NCBI GenBank assembly: GCA_017305665.1
Contig: JAFKKH010000018.1
Span: forward strand, 62,001 to 126,000
Direction of reading: 5' to 3'
Source: Hyphomicrobiales bacterium
GTDB taxonomy: Bacteria; Pseudomonadota; Alphaproteobacteria; Rhizobiales; Xanthobacteraceae
Length of the DNA stretch: 64,000 bases
Below the pieces are notes generated by a model, which saw only the letters and a list, made by a program, of their open reading frames with translations, did no database searches and had not been told where the DNA came from. The translations under genes and the position numbers were made by a program. Every line of letters begins with the position of its first letter. Position 1 is the stretch's first letter. Shown one piece after another: positions 1-8,304 of this stretch.

Positions 1-29
1 GATTCATTCGCGCCGGCGGGGTGACGCTT

Positions 30-2036
30 TCAAAACTCGCCGTGCAGCCGCCCGGAGAATACATGCACCGGGCCACGATCTGCGTTGTAGGCGGGATTGG
101 TGATGAGTTGATAATCGCCGGTGAACGTGAACTGCTTGTTGAGCGCGTAGGCGTAATAGGCTTCGAGCACGCGCTCGTTGCGGTAGTTGAGCCGGCCATC
201 GCCGATCAGGACGCCGAGGCCGCCTGCGGCGATAAAGTCGCGATGATCCTTCGACAGCGCGTTGATGGCGCCGCCAAGGCCGATCACGTCGTCGGGCCGA
301 CCCCATCGCGTGCCCTTGATCGAGGTGCCGAGCGAGAGGCTGGCATCGATATCGGTGAACGCCATGATTTCCGTCTTGCCGTCGTTCCAGCTCCAGCGGC
401 CGAACAGTCCGATGTCGTCGGTGACGGCCTGCTCGAGGTTGATCACATAGCCGTACTTGATACGGCCGGTGCGGGTCTGCGCAATGTCGAGGTTGAATGC
501 GGGATTGTTCAGCGTGTCGCGGTAGCTGCCCATATAGGCGCTGTTGAGCCAACCGATGGTGCGGAGCTTGCCGGGCTGACCGAACAGCGAATAGCGCGTT
601 TCCAGCTCCAGCACGTATTCGCCGCGCTGGAATAGCCGGGTGTCGAAACTGTTCGAGTTGGATTCTGAATCCATCAGGAAATAGCCGCCGCGCAGCGCCC
701 ATTGCTTCTGGTTGAATTCGGCAGTGACGCCGTAGCTGAGCCCGACCTTGTCGGCGGAATAGTCGAAGGCGCCCGGCGCCCACATCGACCAGTTCATGAA
801 ATCCTTGCGCGTATCCTTGGCGTAGGCGTTGCCGTCGAACACGTCGGTCACCGCGAACTTGCCGGCCTGCAGCGTCAGACGCGAAATATCGACCTTGCCA
901 CCGAGTTGGGTCGGGCCACTCGGCAGATCCTCCTGCTCGCCGCCGAACCCGAAGGTCTGGCGCACGAACAGCCGTGATGTGTTGTAGTGCGGATAGGGGA
1001 AGTTGGACTTCTGCGCCTCACCGCTTGGGAAGCCCGCGGTGCCCACGGTGTCATTGAGGCCAAAGCCCTGAAGGAGTTCGGGGTTGTAGTAGACCTCGCC
1101 GCCGTTCCAAAGCCGCGCGTTCAAGAACAGGCTGTTGCTCCAGGTCGCTTGATACTGCGCCGCAGGCGTCAGGCTGTTGGTGCCGCTGTAGGGGGCGCGG
1201 AATGCCGGATAGCCTTGGCCGAGATAGGTCGTCTGGCCATGAATTTCCCAACGGTCGGATTCGGGATCGGTCAGCGACTTCAGCGGGAGATCGGCGCCCG
1301 GTGCGGACCAGTCCAGTTTGCGGTTGAGACCGACGCGGATCGCCTGCATGTCCATCGTCGCGGCGTATTGGGTGGCCGATGGAAACTGAACGTTCGCCTT
1401 GTCGAATTGATAGTAGAGATACTCGAGCCGCGCGCTCCAATGTGGCGCGAAAGCGTACTCAAGTCCGGCGCCGGCAACCCAGCCAAGGCGGATGTTCAGC
1501 GCCTTCTCCTGATCACCCGCCGGCGGATTGTTCAGGTAGCGCTCGCCGGCCCAGGCGAGACCGCCAGTGGCATAGGCGAGCCATGGGCCGCTCGTGTAGC
1601 CGATCCGTCCGCGCGCCGTTCCGACGAAATCCCATTGATGGATGACATCCGAGCGCGCGGTTGCCAGCGACGAGACGATCGAATTGGATTCGATATAGCT
1701 CGGAAACGAGATGTCGGCTTCGGCGCCGAGCAGTAGTCCCGAGGAAAGCTGGACGTTGTAGCCGGCCTGCAAGCCGCCGATGGTACCGCCGAAGTCGTGG
1801 TGGCCGGTGGCCGGTGCGGGATCGAAAAGCGTGGCCGTAGATCGGCCGCCGCCAAAGCCGGCATGGGCGCCGAAGTAGAGGCCGGTCCAGTCGATGACAG
1901 GCTGGGGGATCGCCTTGACAGGGCGCGGGATGCCGACATCCGCCGCAAAGGCAAGGCCGTTCATTGCCAGCGCCCCCAGAGCCGCACCTGCCAGCACACG
2001 ATATCCCAAGCGCCGCTGAGGCCGTGTCAGCCGCAT
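30..2036 (-). CDS. Two-domain outer-membrane porin (Omp25-like barrel + OprB-like carbohydrate porin)
   Basis: About 668 aa from the ATG at 2036. That start gives a clean signal peptide (MRLTRPQRR, hydrophobic core, AFA/AAD cleavage near residue 31) and has GGAG 7 nt upstream; an ATG at 2102 would add 22 polar residues. Residues ~50-255 look like an eight-strand Omp25/RopB-type barrel (opening WTGLYFGAHAG, repeated GAEADISF / GRIGYTSG / LEYLYYQFD strands). Residues ~270-668 look like an OprB-type carbohydrate-selective porin with many aromatic-girdled strands. The protein ends in Phe, the usual BAM signal. Role inferred: outer-membrane sugar or small-solute channel. The joining of two barrel types in one chain is the odd feature. 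It is monocistronic; the next gene upstream has its own hairpin terminator. Confidence 0.8.
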   Translation of the reverse strand: MRLTRPQRRLGYRVLAGAALGALAMNGLAFAADVGIPRPVKAIPQPVIDWTGLYFGAHAGFGGGRSTATLFDPAPATGHHDFGGTIGGLQAGYNVQLSSGLLLGAEADISFPSYIESNSIVSSLATARSDVIHQWDFVGTARGRIGYTSGPWLAYATGGLAWAGERYLNNPPAGDQEKALNIRLGWVAGAGLEYAFAPHWSARLEYLYYQFDKANVQFPSATQYAATMDMQAIRVGLNRKLDWSAPGADLPLKSLTDPESDRWEIHGQTTYLGQGYPAFRAPYSGTNSLTPAAQYQATWSNSLFLNARLWNGGEVYYNPELLQGFGLNDTVGTAGFPSGEAQKSNFPYPHYNTSRLFVRQTFGFGGEQEDLPSGPTQLGGKVDISRLTLQAGKFAVTDVFDGNAYAKDTRKDFMNWSMWAPGAFDYSADKVGLSYGVTAEFNQKQWALRGGYFLMDSESNSNSFDTRLFQRGEYVLELETRYSLFGQPGKLRTIGWLNSAYMGSYRDTLNNPAFNLDIAQTRTGRIKYGYVINLEQAVTDDIGLFGRWSWNDGKTEIMAFTDIDASLSLGTSIKGTRWGRPDDVIGLGGAINALSKDHRDFIAAGGLGVLIGDGRLNYRNERVLEAYYAYALNKQFTFTGDYQLITNPAYNADRGPVHVFSGRLHGEF

Positions 2037-2221
2037 CGGGCGCTCCGCTGACACTGGTAGGGCCGTGTCGTGGTCATTGTCCCCATTCGCCCCGCAACGC
2101 ATCCAAAGCCCTCACGGCCCGACGGGTGCCGGTCCCATACATGGACCGCACTTGATAGCGCCATTCCGTCGCCGATACGTCCGCTTGATCGAATCTGCGC
2201 GGTTCGTATTCCCAGTTATTA

Positions 2222-2248
2222 TTGCAACTAATTCGCAATTGCAACTAA
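2222..2248. promoter_or_regulatory. Direct repeat/dyad upstream of the porin gene (candidate operator)
   Basis: An 11-bp direct repeat, attgcaactaa, occurs at 2221-2231 and 2238-2248. Between them TTGC-N9-GCAA forms a dyad at 2222-2238. It lies about 190 bp upstream of the porin start in an AT-rich pocket. Bound protein unknown. The rest of 2037-2419 holds only the terminator at 2351-2382. Confidence 0.3.
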
Positions 2249-2350
2249 CACAGCGAGGAAGCGGGCGTACATGCCATTGTCAGATGACATCGACATGACA
2301 GCGTCCTGAGCGCCGTCGGATGTTGTCCCCACCGCTGACGCGAAATGCGA

Positions 2351-2382
2351 AACGACCCGCCCGGGGGATCGGGCGGGTCGTT
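2351..2382 (-). terminator. Strong hairpin terminator after the small secreted protein gene
   Basis: Perfect 13-bp stem (aacgacccgcccg, 2351-2363, pairing with 2370-2382) with a 6-nt loop. Read on the minus strand it follows the stop of the gene at 2420 and is trailed by TTTC. The plus-strand side is followed by TTTT, so it may act in both directions. Confidence 0.75.
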
Positions 2383-2419
2383 TTGCGAAGGCGCAATACA
2401 GCCGCGTGATCGATGGGCG

Positions 2420-2680
2420 TTAGTTGCAGACGCGGACACGCCCGAGATAGTTGCCGAAGGCGTCGTACTGGCGAACCCAGCCGCAGCGGCGATAGCCGTC
2501 ATAGTAGTAGCCGTCCGCCGCGATGGCGCTGCCGACCGCGGCGGCGCCAATCACGCCGGCCGCAATGCCAAGTCCGAGACCAAGACCCTTGGCATCGGCA
2601 TGCTGGGCCGAACCGGCAATCATGCCGGTGGCGGTGAGGGCAACGAGCGCGACGGCAGCAACCTTGGTCTTGATCGACAT
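2420..2680 (-). CDS. Small secreted protein of unknown function, Gly/Ala-rich
   Basis: 86 aa. Start ATG at 2680 with GGAG 7 nt upstream. The N-terminus is a signal peptide (MSIKTKVAAVALVALTATG, cleavage near AQHADA). The mature part is a glycine/alanine-rich hydrophobic stretch (residues ~31-55) followed by an aromatic, Arg-rich tail with two cysteines (CGWVRQYDAFGNYLGRVRVC), which could form one disulfide. Small exported proteins of this layout are common in Bradyrhizobiaceae. I do not recognise a function. It has its own terminator and looks monocistronic. Confidence 0.7.
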   Translation of the reverse strand: MSIKTKVAAVALVALTATGMIAGSAQHADAKGLGLGLGIAAGVIGAAAVGSAIAADGYYYDGYRRCGWVRQYDAFGNYLGRVRVCN

Positions 2681-2812
2681 TGAATAACTCCATCATGGTG
2701 ATGCGGCCGTCTGGCCGCGATGTCCATTGGTGGAGGCGTCTTCGATTCCGGTTCGAAAGAGTTTGGTTTCAATCCGGTTTCGCGATGGTCGCGATTGTTT
2801 CAGGCCCAATGG

Positions 2813-3631
2813 TCAAGCGTGTGTGCGCGGACCGCCCTTGAGCGTTGCCATGTCGAACCGCTGCATGTCGGACAGCAATTCGCAGAATGCCTGTGCGCCG
2901 TGCTCGAGCAACCGTTCGCCCTTCTCGGCGGTGGCTTGCGTCGCATCGCCAACCGCGCCGCTCGGATGAAGATCCTGCGTCTGCCACGCGAACGGCGCGG
3001 GCCGCTGCGTGCTGAGCCAACGATAGCTCTTTTCGATTTCGACGCTCGCGGGATGAAAGTTCGCGATGCGCTCGCGGTGCACCTCGTGCGGATAACGCGC
3101 CAGCATGATCGACGTTTCGACCGCACCGCCGTGAATGCCGTGGCGCAACTCCGCAGGCTCGAATAATCCGTCGGGCACGCCGAAGCGCGACCATGCGGTG
3201 GTGACCGCCAACATGCGATGACGTGCGCGCAAGTCCTGCGCCACCATCATCATCGCGGCGCTGTTGCCGCCATGGCTCGACACTATCACGATCTTTTTGA
3301 TGCCGGTTCGCGCCACATCCTCGCCGAGTGCGGTCCACGCCTTGAGCGCCGCCTCGTTGCTGAGCGTTTGCGTGCCCGGAAAATCGGTGTGCTCGGTGGA
3401 GATGCCGATCGGCTGCACCGGCAGGAATACGGCCGGAATATCCGGCGGCAACAGGTCGCGAACTCGCGCGAGATAAGCTTCCGCGATCAGCACGTCGGTG
3501 GTGAGCGGCAGATGCGGCCCATGCTGTTCGGTGGCCGCCAGCGGCAGCACCGCGATCCAGTTCGCCGCGGCCGTCGGCGGCGTCTCGGCCCAGCGAATGG
3601 CGGACCAGTCAAAAGGAGGCGTGCGGGTCAT
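2813..3631 (-). CDS. Creatininase-family metal-dependent amidohydrolase
   Basis: 272 aa. Carries the family's metal and active-site motifs in order: ATEQHGPHLP (~32-41), the TDVLIAE aspartate, SHGGNS (~117-122), GIHGGAVETS with its Glu (~164-173) and HPSGAVGDA near the C-terminus. The family includes creatinine amidohydrolase and several ring or formamide hydrolases, so the exact substrate is not readable from motifs. The gene is divergent from a substrate-binding-protein gene starting 132 bp away. A shared promoter region and a transporter-substrate link are inferred, not shown. Confidence 0.85.
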   Translation of the reverse strand: MTRTPPFDWSAIRWAETPPTAAANWIAVLPLAATEQHGPHLPLTTDVLIAEAYLARVRDLLPPDIPAVFLPVQPIGISTEHTDFPGTQTLSNEAALKAWTALGEDVARTGIKKIVIVSSHGGNSAAMMMVAQDLRARHRMLAVTTAWSRFGVPDGLFEPAELRHGIHGGAVETSIMLARYPHEVHRERIANFHPASVEIEKSYRWLSTQRPAPFAWQTQDLHPSGAVGDATQATAEKGERLLEHGAQAFCELLSDMQRFDMATLKGGPRTHA

Positions 3632-3763
3632 CGTGCGCAGCGTTTCATCATGCCGAAATGCGAGTTAGGTTATCGTGTCCGATGACCGCGGGCCGAATCC
3701 AGGAGATTCGCGCCAATCCGGTCGCTCCCTATCATGAGCCAGAATGATCCACGGAGTCCAATG

Positions 3764-4786
3764 ATGCGCCTCGCCCTTTCGCTGCGAACGTTAACGGCCG
3801 GGCTGATGCTGGCGATCTGCTTCGCCGGATCCGCAGTGGCCGAGCAGACGCTGGACAAGGTGTCCTTTGGCACAAATTGGGTCGCAGAGGCCGAGCACGG
3901 CGGCTTCTTTCAGGCCTTGGCCGACGGCACCTATAAAAAATACGGCCTGGATGTGACCATCGTTCCCGGCGGTCCCAACGTAAACAACCGGATACTTCTG
4001 GTCGCCGGCAAGCTCGATTTTTTCATGAGCGCAAACACGCTGCAATCGTTCGATGCGGTCGCCAACAATGTGCCGGTCGTCGCGGTGGCCGCGATGTTCC
4101 AGAAGGACCCGCAGGTTTTCCTCGCGCATCCGGAATCCAAAGTCGCCAAACTGGAAGACCTCAAAGCCCTGACACTGTTTGTCTCCAAGGAGGGGATCGC
4201 GAGTTATTTCCAATGGCTGAAATCCGAGTACGGATTCAGCGAGGCGAAGGTCAAACCCTATACCTTCAACGCGCAGCCTTTTCTCGCCGACAAGAAGAGC
4301 GCGATGCAGGGATACGTCACCTCGGAGCCGTTCGCGGTCGAGAAGCAGGCGGGCTTCAAGCCGACCGTGATCCTGCTCGCCGATGCCGGCTTCAATGCCT
4401 ATTCGACCCTGATCGAGACCCGCCGCGATCTCGTCGAGAACAAGCAGGATCTGGTGCAGCGCTTCGTCGACGCGTCGATCATCGGCTGGTATACCTATCT
4501 GTACGGCGACAACACGGCCGGCAATGCCATGATCAAGAAGCTCAATCCCGAAATGACCGACGACCTGCTGGCCTATTCGGTCAGCAAGATGAAGGCGCAT
4601 GGCATCGTCGATTCCGGCGACTCGCTGCGTGATGGCATCGGCGCCATGAACGATGAACGCTACGCGAGCTTCTTCGACAAGATGGTGCGGGCCGGCGTCG
4701 TTCGGCGCGATATCGATTTTCGCAAGGCTTATACGCTGCAGTTCGTCAACAAGGGCGTCGGCCTCGACTTGCGGCCCAAAAAGTAG
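3764..4786 (+). CDS. ABC transporter substrate-binding protein, NMT1/THI5-like
   Basis: About 340 aa, periplasmic. ATGs occur at 3734, 3761 and 3764; GGAG at 3753-3756 is 7 nt before 3764 and puts the signal peptide (MRLALSLRTL..., cleavage after SAVA) at the N-terminus, so I use 3764. The mature sequence has the NMT1/SsuA-type pattern (GTNWVAEAEHGGFFQALADG, then GLDVTIVPGGP). This family binds sulfonates, taurine, pyrimidine precursors or related small organics; the ligand here is unknown. First gene of a transporter operon with the ATPase (12-nt gap) and permease. The neighbouring creatininase-family enzyme hints at a nitrogenous substrate. Confidence 0.88.
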   Translation: MRLALSLRTLTAGLMLAICFAGSAVAEQTLDKVSFGTNWVAEAEHGGFFQALADGTYKKYGLDVTIVPGGPNVNNRILLVAGKLDFFMSANTLQSFDAVANNVPVVAVAAMFQKDPQVFLAHPESKVAKLEDLKALTLFVSKEGIASYFQWLKSEYGFSEAKVKPYTFNAQPFLADKKSAMQGYVTSEPFAVEKQAGFKPTVILLADAGFNAYSTLIETRRDLVENKQDLVQRFVDASIIGWYTYLYGDNTAGNAMIKKLNPEMTDDLLAYSVSKMKAHGIVDSGDSLRDGIGAMNDERYASFFDKMVRAGVVRRDIDFRKAYTLQFVNKGVGLDLRPKK

Positions 4787-4798
4787 AATCCGGCGTCG

Positions 4799-5599
4799 AT
4801 GACCGAAACCGCTTTAGCGATGTCCGAAAGCGATACGCGTCCGCGTGCGGAATTCGCCGTGAGTCTGAAGGGCGTCACAAAGCGCTATGACCGCGGCGTC
4901 GCAGCGCTGGGGCCGTTCGATCTCGACGTGAGCGACGGCGATTTTGTCTCGCTGCTGGGGCCGTCCGGCTGCGGAAAGTCGACCGCGCTGCGGATCATTG
5001 CTGGATTGAGTGCGCCGACATCGGGCACGGTCCGCGTCGCCGGCGGAGGGCGCTCCATCGGATTCGTGTTTCAGGAGCCGACGCTGATGCCATGGGCAAG
5101 CGTCCGTGACAACGTGGCGCTGCCGCTGAAGCTTGCGCGGCGACCGCGCGTGGACATCGATCGCCACGTGGACGCCGTGCTGGCGCGCGTCGGGCTCGCC
5201 GAATTCGCTATGGCCTATCCGCGCGAACTGTCCGGCGGCATGCGGATGCGCGTGTCGCTGGCGCGCGCGCTCGTCACCGATCCCGATATTCTCCTGATGG
5301 ACGAGCCGTTCGCGGCGCTCGACGAGATCACGCGTTTCCGCCTCAACAACGATCTGCTCGCGCTGTGGCACGATCTGCGCAAGACAGTCATCTTCGTCAC
5401 CCATTCGGTGTTCGAGTCGGTTTATCTGTCGCGCCGTGTGGTGGTGATGACGGCGCGTCCCGGCCGCATCAGCGCCGAGTTCCGCATCGATACGGCCGAG
5501 CCGCGTGGCGAGGATTTCAGGACGTCGGCCGAGTATGCCGCCTATTGCCGCGAGGTATCCGCAGGTCTGTCGCGGGCCTCGGGTGAGGGCGGTCGATGA
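4799..5599 (+). CDS. ABC transporter ATP-binding protein (SsuB/TauB-type)
   Basis: 266 aa. Walker A GPSGCGKST, Q-loop VFQEPTLMPW, signature LSGGMRMRVSLARAL, Walker B ILLMDEPFAALDE and switch VTHSVFES are all present in order, so it should be a working ATPase. Sequence type is the nitrate/sulfonate/taurine class, matching the NMT1-like binding protein upstream. An in-frame ATG at 4820 is an alternative start. The last codons overlap the permease start by 4 nt, indicating translational coupling. Confidence 0.92.
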   Translation: MTETALAMSESDTRPRAEFAVSLKGVTKRYDRGVAALGPFDLDVSDGDFVSLLGPSGCGKSTALRIIAGLSAPTSGTVRVAGGGRSIGFVFQEPTLMPWASVRDNVALPLKLARRPRVDIDRHVDAVLARVGLAEFAMAYPRELSGGMRMRVSLARALVTDPDILLMDEPFAALDEITRFRLNNDLLALWHDLRKTVIFVTHSVFESVYLSRRVVVMTARPGRISAEFRIDTAEPRGEDFRTSAEYAAYCREVSAGLSRASGEGGR

Positions 5600-6432
5600 A
5601 CTCCCCCGATCGATCGGCGCCGTCAGACATGCGCGATTCAAGTGCCGTCCAACGCGTATCGATCGCACGGGTGGTCTTGCCGATCGCGGTGCTGATGGCC
5701 GGCGTGCTGGTATGGGATCTCGTGGTGCGGCTGAATGCGATCCCGCCTTATGTGCTACCCGGCCCTGAACTGGTCGCCACGACGCTGGTGAAGGATTGGC
5801 CGATCCTGTGGCAATCATTGCTTGCGACCTTGCTGACCACGCTTGAGGGCTTCGTCGCTGCGGCCGTCGGCGGTGTCGCGCTGGCGTTACTGTTCAACCA
5901 GTCGAAGTGGCTGGAGCAGGCGCTTCTGCCCTACGCGATCATTTTGCAGGTGACGCCGGTGATCGCGATTGCGCCGCTGCTGTTGATCTACCTGCCGCAG
6001 CAGACCGCGGTGATCGTCTGCGCCTGGATCGTCGCGTTCTTCCCGGTGCTGTCGAACACCGCGCTGGGCCTCAATTCGGTCGACCGCAACCTCGCAGGGC
6101 TATTCCAGCTCCACGGGGCATCGCGGATGCAGACTCTGCGCTATCTGAAACTGCCAGCAGCGTTGCCGTATATTCTTGGCGGACTGCGTATCGCCGGGGG
6201 CCTGTCGCTGATCGGCGCCGTGGTCGCGGAAATCGCGGCGGGGTCGGCCGGCGCGGGCTCCGGTCTTGCCTACAGGATCGCGGAATCCGGCTACCGGCTC
6301 AATATTCCGCGCATGTTTGCCGCGTTGCTGTTGCTCTCGGTGACGGGCATTGTCATTTATATGTGTCTCGCGGCGGTGTCGCACCTGCTGTTGCGGCGCT
6401 GGCACGAAAGCGCGTTTGGAAAGGAAAGCTGA
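5596..6432 (+). CDS. ABC transporter permease (SsuC/TauC-type)
   Basis: 278 aa inner-membrane protein with about six hydrophobic segments. It has the BPD-type EAA loop near residues 165-195 (LNSVDRNLAGLFQLHGAS... followed by LKLPAALPYILGGLRI), the contact site for the ATPase. Starts inside the end of the ATPase gene (4-nt overlap). Its TGA overlaps the ATG of the next gene by one base (TGATG). With the two preceding genes it forms a complete importer. Confidence 0.92.
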   Translation: MNSPDRSAPSDMRDSSAVQRVSIARVVLPIAVLMAGVLVWDLVVRLNAIPPYVLPGPELVATTLVKDWPILWQSLLATLLTTLEGFVAAAVGGVALALLFNQSKWLEQALLPYAIILQVTPVIAIAPLLLIYLPQQTAVIVCAWIVAFFPVLSNTALGLNSVDRNLAGLFQLHGASRMQTLRYLKLPAALPYILGGLRIAGGLSLIGAVVAEIAAGSAGAGSGLAYRIAESGYRLNIPRMFAALLLLSVTGIVIYMCLAAVSHLLLRRWHESAFGKES

Positions 6433-7415
6433 TGGCTGCACATGTCTCTTCGGAAAAGATCGATCTGCTGGTGTACGGACCGCACAAGCCGATCGTCGAC
6501 AACGGTTTTACCGATCAGTTCGTGCTGCACCATTTTGAGCAAAAGGCCGATCTGGAGCGGCTGCCGCCGGCGGTCGCCGGGAAAATCCGGGGCATGGCCA
6601 TCACGGACTCGGTGCCTTGCGGCAGCGCGGTGCCGGCTCTGCTCCCGAAACTCGAGATCATCTCCAGCTTCGGCGTCGGCTACGACCATATCGATGCGAA
6701 TTATGCCCGCGAGCGCGACATCGTGGTCACCAATACGCCGGATGTGCTGACGGAGGAGGTTGCTGACGTCGCGCTCGGCCTTCTGATCACGACGCTGCGC
6801 GAATTCATCAAGGCGGACCGTTACGTCCGCTCCGGTTTGTGGGCGACGCAAAAATATCCGTTGAGCGTTGGCTCGCTGCGCGACCGCAAGGTCGGCATGG
6901 TCGGCATGGGTCGGATCGGACAGGCGATCGCACGGCGACTCGACGCGGCGCGGGTTCCCGTGGTGTACCATTCGCGCAATCCGGCCGCCGGCGTCTCCTA
7001 CCAGCATTATCCGAACCTCATGGAGATGGCGAAGGCGGTTGATACGCTGGTTGTCATCACGCCCGGCGGAGCGTCGACGCTGAAGATGATCAACGCGGAG
7101 GTGATGGCGGCGCTCGGGCCGCGCGGCGTCATCGTCAATATGGCGCGGGGCTCCGTCATCGACGAGCCGGCGCTGATCCACGCGCTGAAATCGGGTGTCA
7201 TCCTTGCGGCGGGTCTTGATGTGTTCGCCACCGAGCCCAACGTGCCGGAGGATCTTCGCGCACTGCAGAACGTTGTGCTGCTGCCGCACGTCGGTTCGGC
7301 GTCGGTGGTGACGCGCAATGCCATGGATCAGCTCGTGGTCGACAACATCAAAGCCTGGTTTGCCGGCAAGCCGCCGCTCACGCCGGTTCCGGAGACTCCG
7401 GTAAAGGGTCGCTAG
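6432..7415 (+). CDS. D-isomer-specific 2-hydroxyacid dehydrogenase (glyoxylate/hydroxypyruvate reductase type)
   Basis: 327 aa. The frame is open upstream through the permease gene, but the ATG at 6432 overlapping the permease stop is the sensible start. Rossmann motif GMGRIGQAIARRL near residue 157. Catalytic Arg in NMARGSVID, Glu in DVFATEPNVPE and His in LLPHVGSAS are all kept. NAD(P)H-dependent reduction of a small 2-oxoacid is expected. Its place in the transporter operon suggests it processes a product of the imported compound. Substrate not assigned. Confidence 0.88.
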   Translation: MAAHVSSEKIDLLVYGPHKPIVDNGFTDQFVLHHFEQKADLERLPPAVAGKIRGMAITDSVPCGSAVPALLPKLEIISSFGVGYDHIDANYARERDIVVTNTPDVLTEEVADVALGLLITTLREFIKADRYVRSGLWATQKYPLSVGSLRDRKVGMVGMGRIGQAIARRLDAARVPVVYHSRNPAAGVSYQHYPNLMEMAKAVDTLVVITPGGASTLKMINAEVMAALGPRGVIVNMARGSVIDEPALIHALKSGVILAAGLDVFATEPNVPEDLRALQNVVLLPHVGSASVVTRNAMDQLVVDNIKAWFAGKPPLTPVPETPVKGR

Positions 7416-7416
7416 T

Positions 7417-8142
7417 ATGCACGCGCCGAGGGGCGATCGCAGGTCGGCATGGCGAAGGCGAGGGTTCGTTCTCGCTTCTGTCGCCATGCTGACGACTGTC
7501 GGATCGGCCGCGTCGGCGCAGGATGTATCGACCCTGAAGAAGGACATGATCGGGCAGTGGGAGCTGTCGACCACCGAACGCAGCAAGACCTGCGTGGTGA
7601 CGCTGAAAGGTGACGCATCTCCGCAGGGGCTCAAGCTCGATCTCGAACCCGGTTGCGCGACGTCGCTGCCGTTCACAAAGGATATTGCCGCCTGGACCAT
7701 CGCGGGGCTGGACATCGTGCGGTTGCAGAGCGCGTCCGGTCAGCCGGTGATCGATTTCACCGAAGTCGAAAGCGGCATTTTCGAGGGACGGCGGGAGAAT
7801 GAAGGCATCTACATCCTGCAAAACCTGGTGGCGGCCCGCTCGCTTGCCAGATCGATGGATCAGATGATCGGAGACTGGGCTTTCGTCCGCGGCAACGGGC
7901 AGGCGATCTGCGGCATCACCTTGACCAACACCGAGGTTCCGCCGGACAATTTTCAGGTCTTCCTGAAGCCGAAATGCGATCCGGCGATCGCGAGCTTCAA
8001 GCCCAAGGTCTGGCGGCTGGAGCACGGCGAGATTCTATTGATCTCCGCGAGCGGCGAGACGTGGCACTTTCAGGCCGACGACAATGCGCAATGGCGACTC
8101 GTTCCTGACAGCGCCAATCCGCTGATTCTCGTCAGGCAGTAA
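7417..8142 (+). CDS. Secreted AprI/Inh-type metalloprotease inhibitor, duplicated domain
   Basis: 241 aa, beginning one base after the stop of the dehydrogenase gene. Signal peptide: Arg-rich N-terminus, hydrophobic core to about residue 36, cleavage near ASA. Two homologous ~90-aa halves follow, opening with MIGQWELST (~46) and MIGDWAFVR (~149). Each has a conserved cysteine pair (CVVTL...PGC; CGITL...PKC), as in the eight-strand Inh/Omp19 inhibitor fold. The family blocks serralysin-like proteases in the periplasm. No serralysin is encoded nearby, so the target is unknown. Confidence 0.78.
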   Translation: MHAPRGDRRSAWRRRGFVLASVAMLTTVGSAASAQDVSTLKKDMIGQWELSTTERSKTCVVTLKGDASPQGLKLDLEPGCATSLPFTKDIAAWTIAGLDIVRLQSASGQPVIDFTEVESGIFEGRRENEGIYILQNLVAARSLARSMDQMIGDWAFVRGNGQAICGITLTNTEVPPDNFQVFLKPKCDPAIASFKPKVWRLEHGEILLISASGETWHFQADDNAQWRLVPDSANPLILVRQ

Positions 8143-8304
8143 ATCTCGCGTACTGCCCCCTGGGGTGTGCGGCGGCCAATTCGGCACTGTGATATCCGCC
8201 ACAGCGCAACCATCCAGCATCGGTCACGCTGAACCACGATTTCGACGCGGGTCAGCCGGCCGGCGTTCGAGAAGTCGCGTCACGGCTAGCCACGGGAGAT
8301 CATC

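Noticed and set aside
5907-6431. Long N-terminal extension of the hydroxyacid dehydrogenase
   Set aside because: It runs out of frame through the permease gene with Arg/Gly-rich nonsense; the ATG overlapping the permease stop gives the normal protein.
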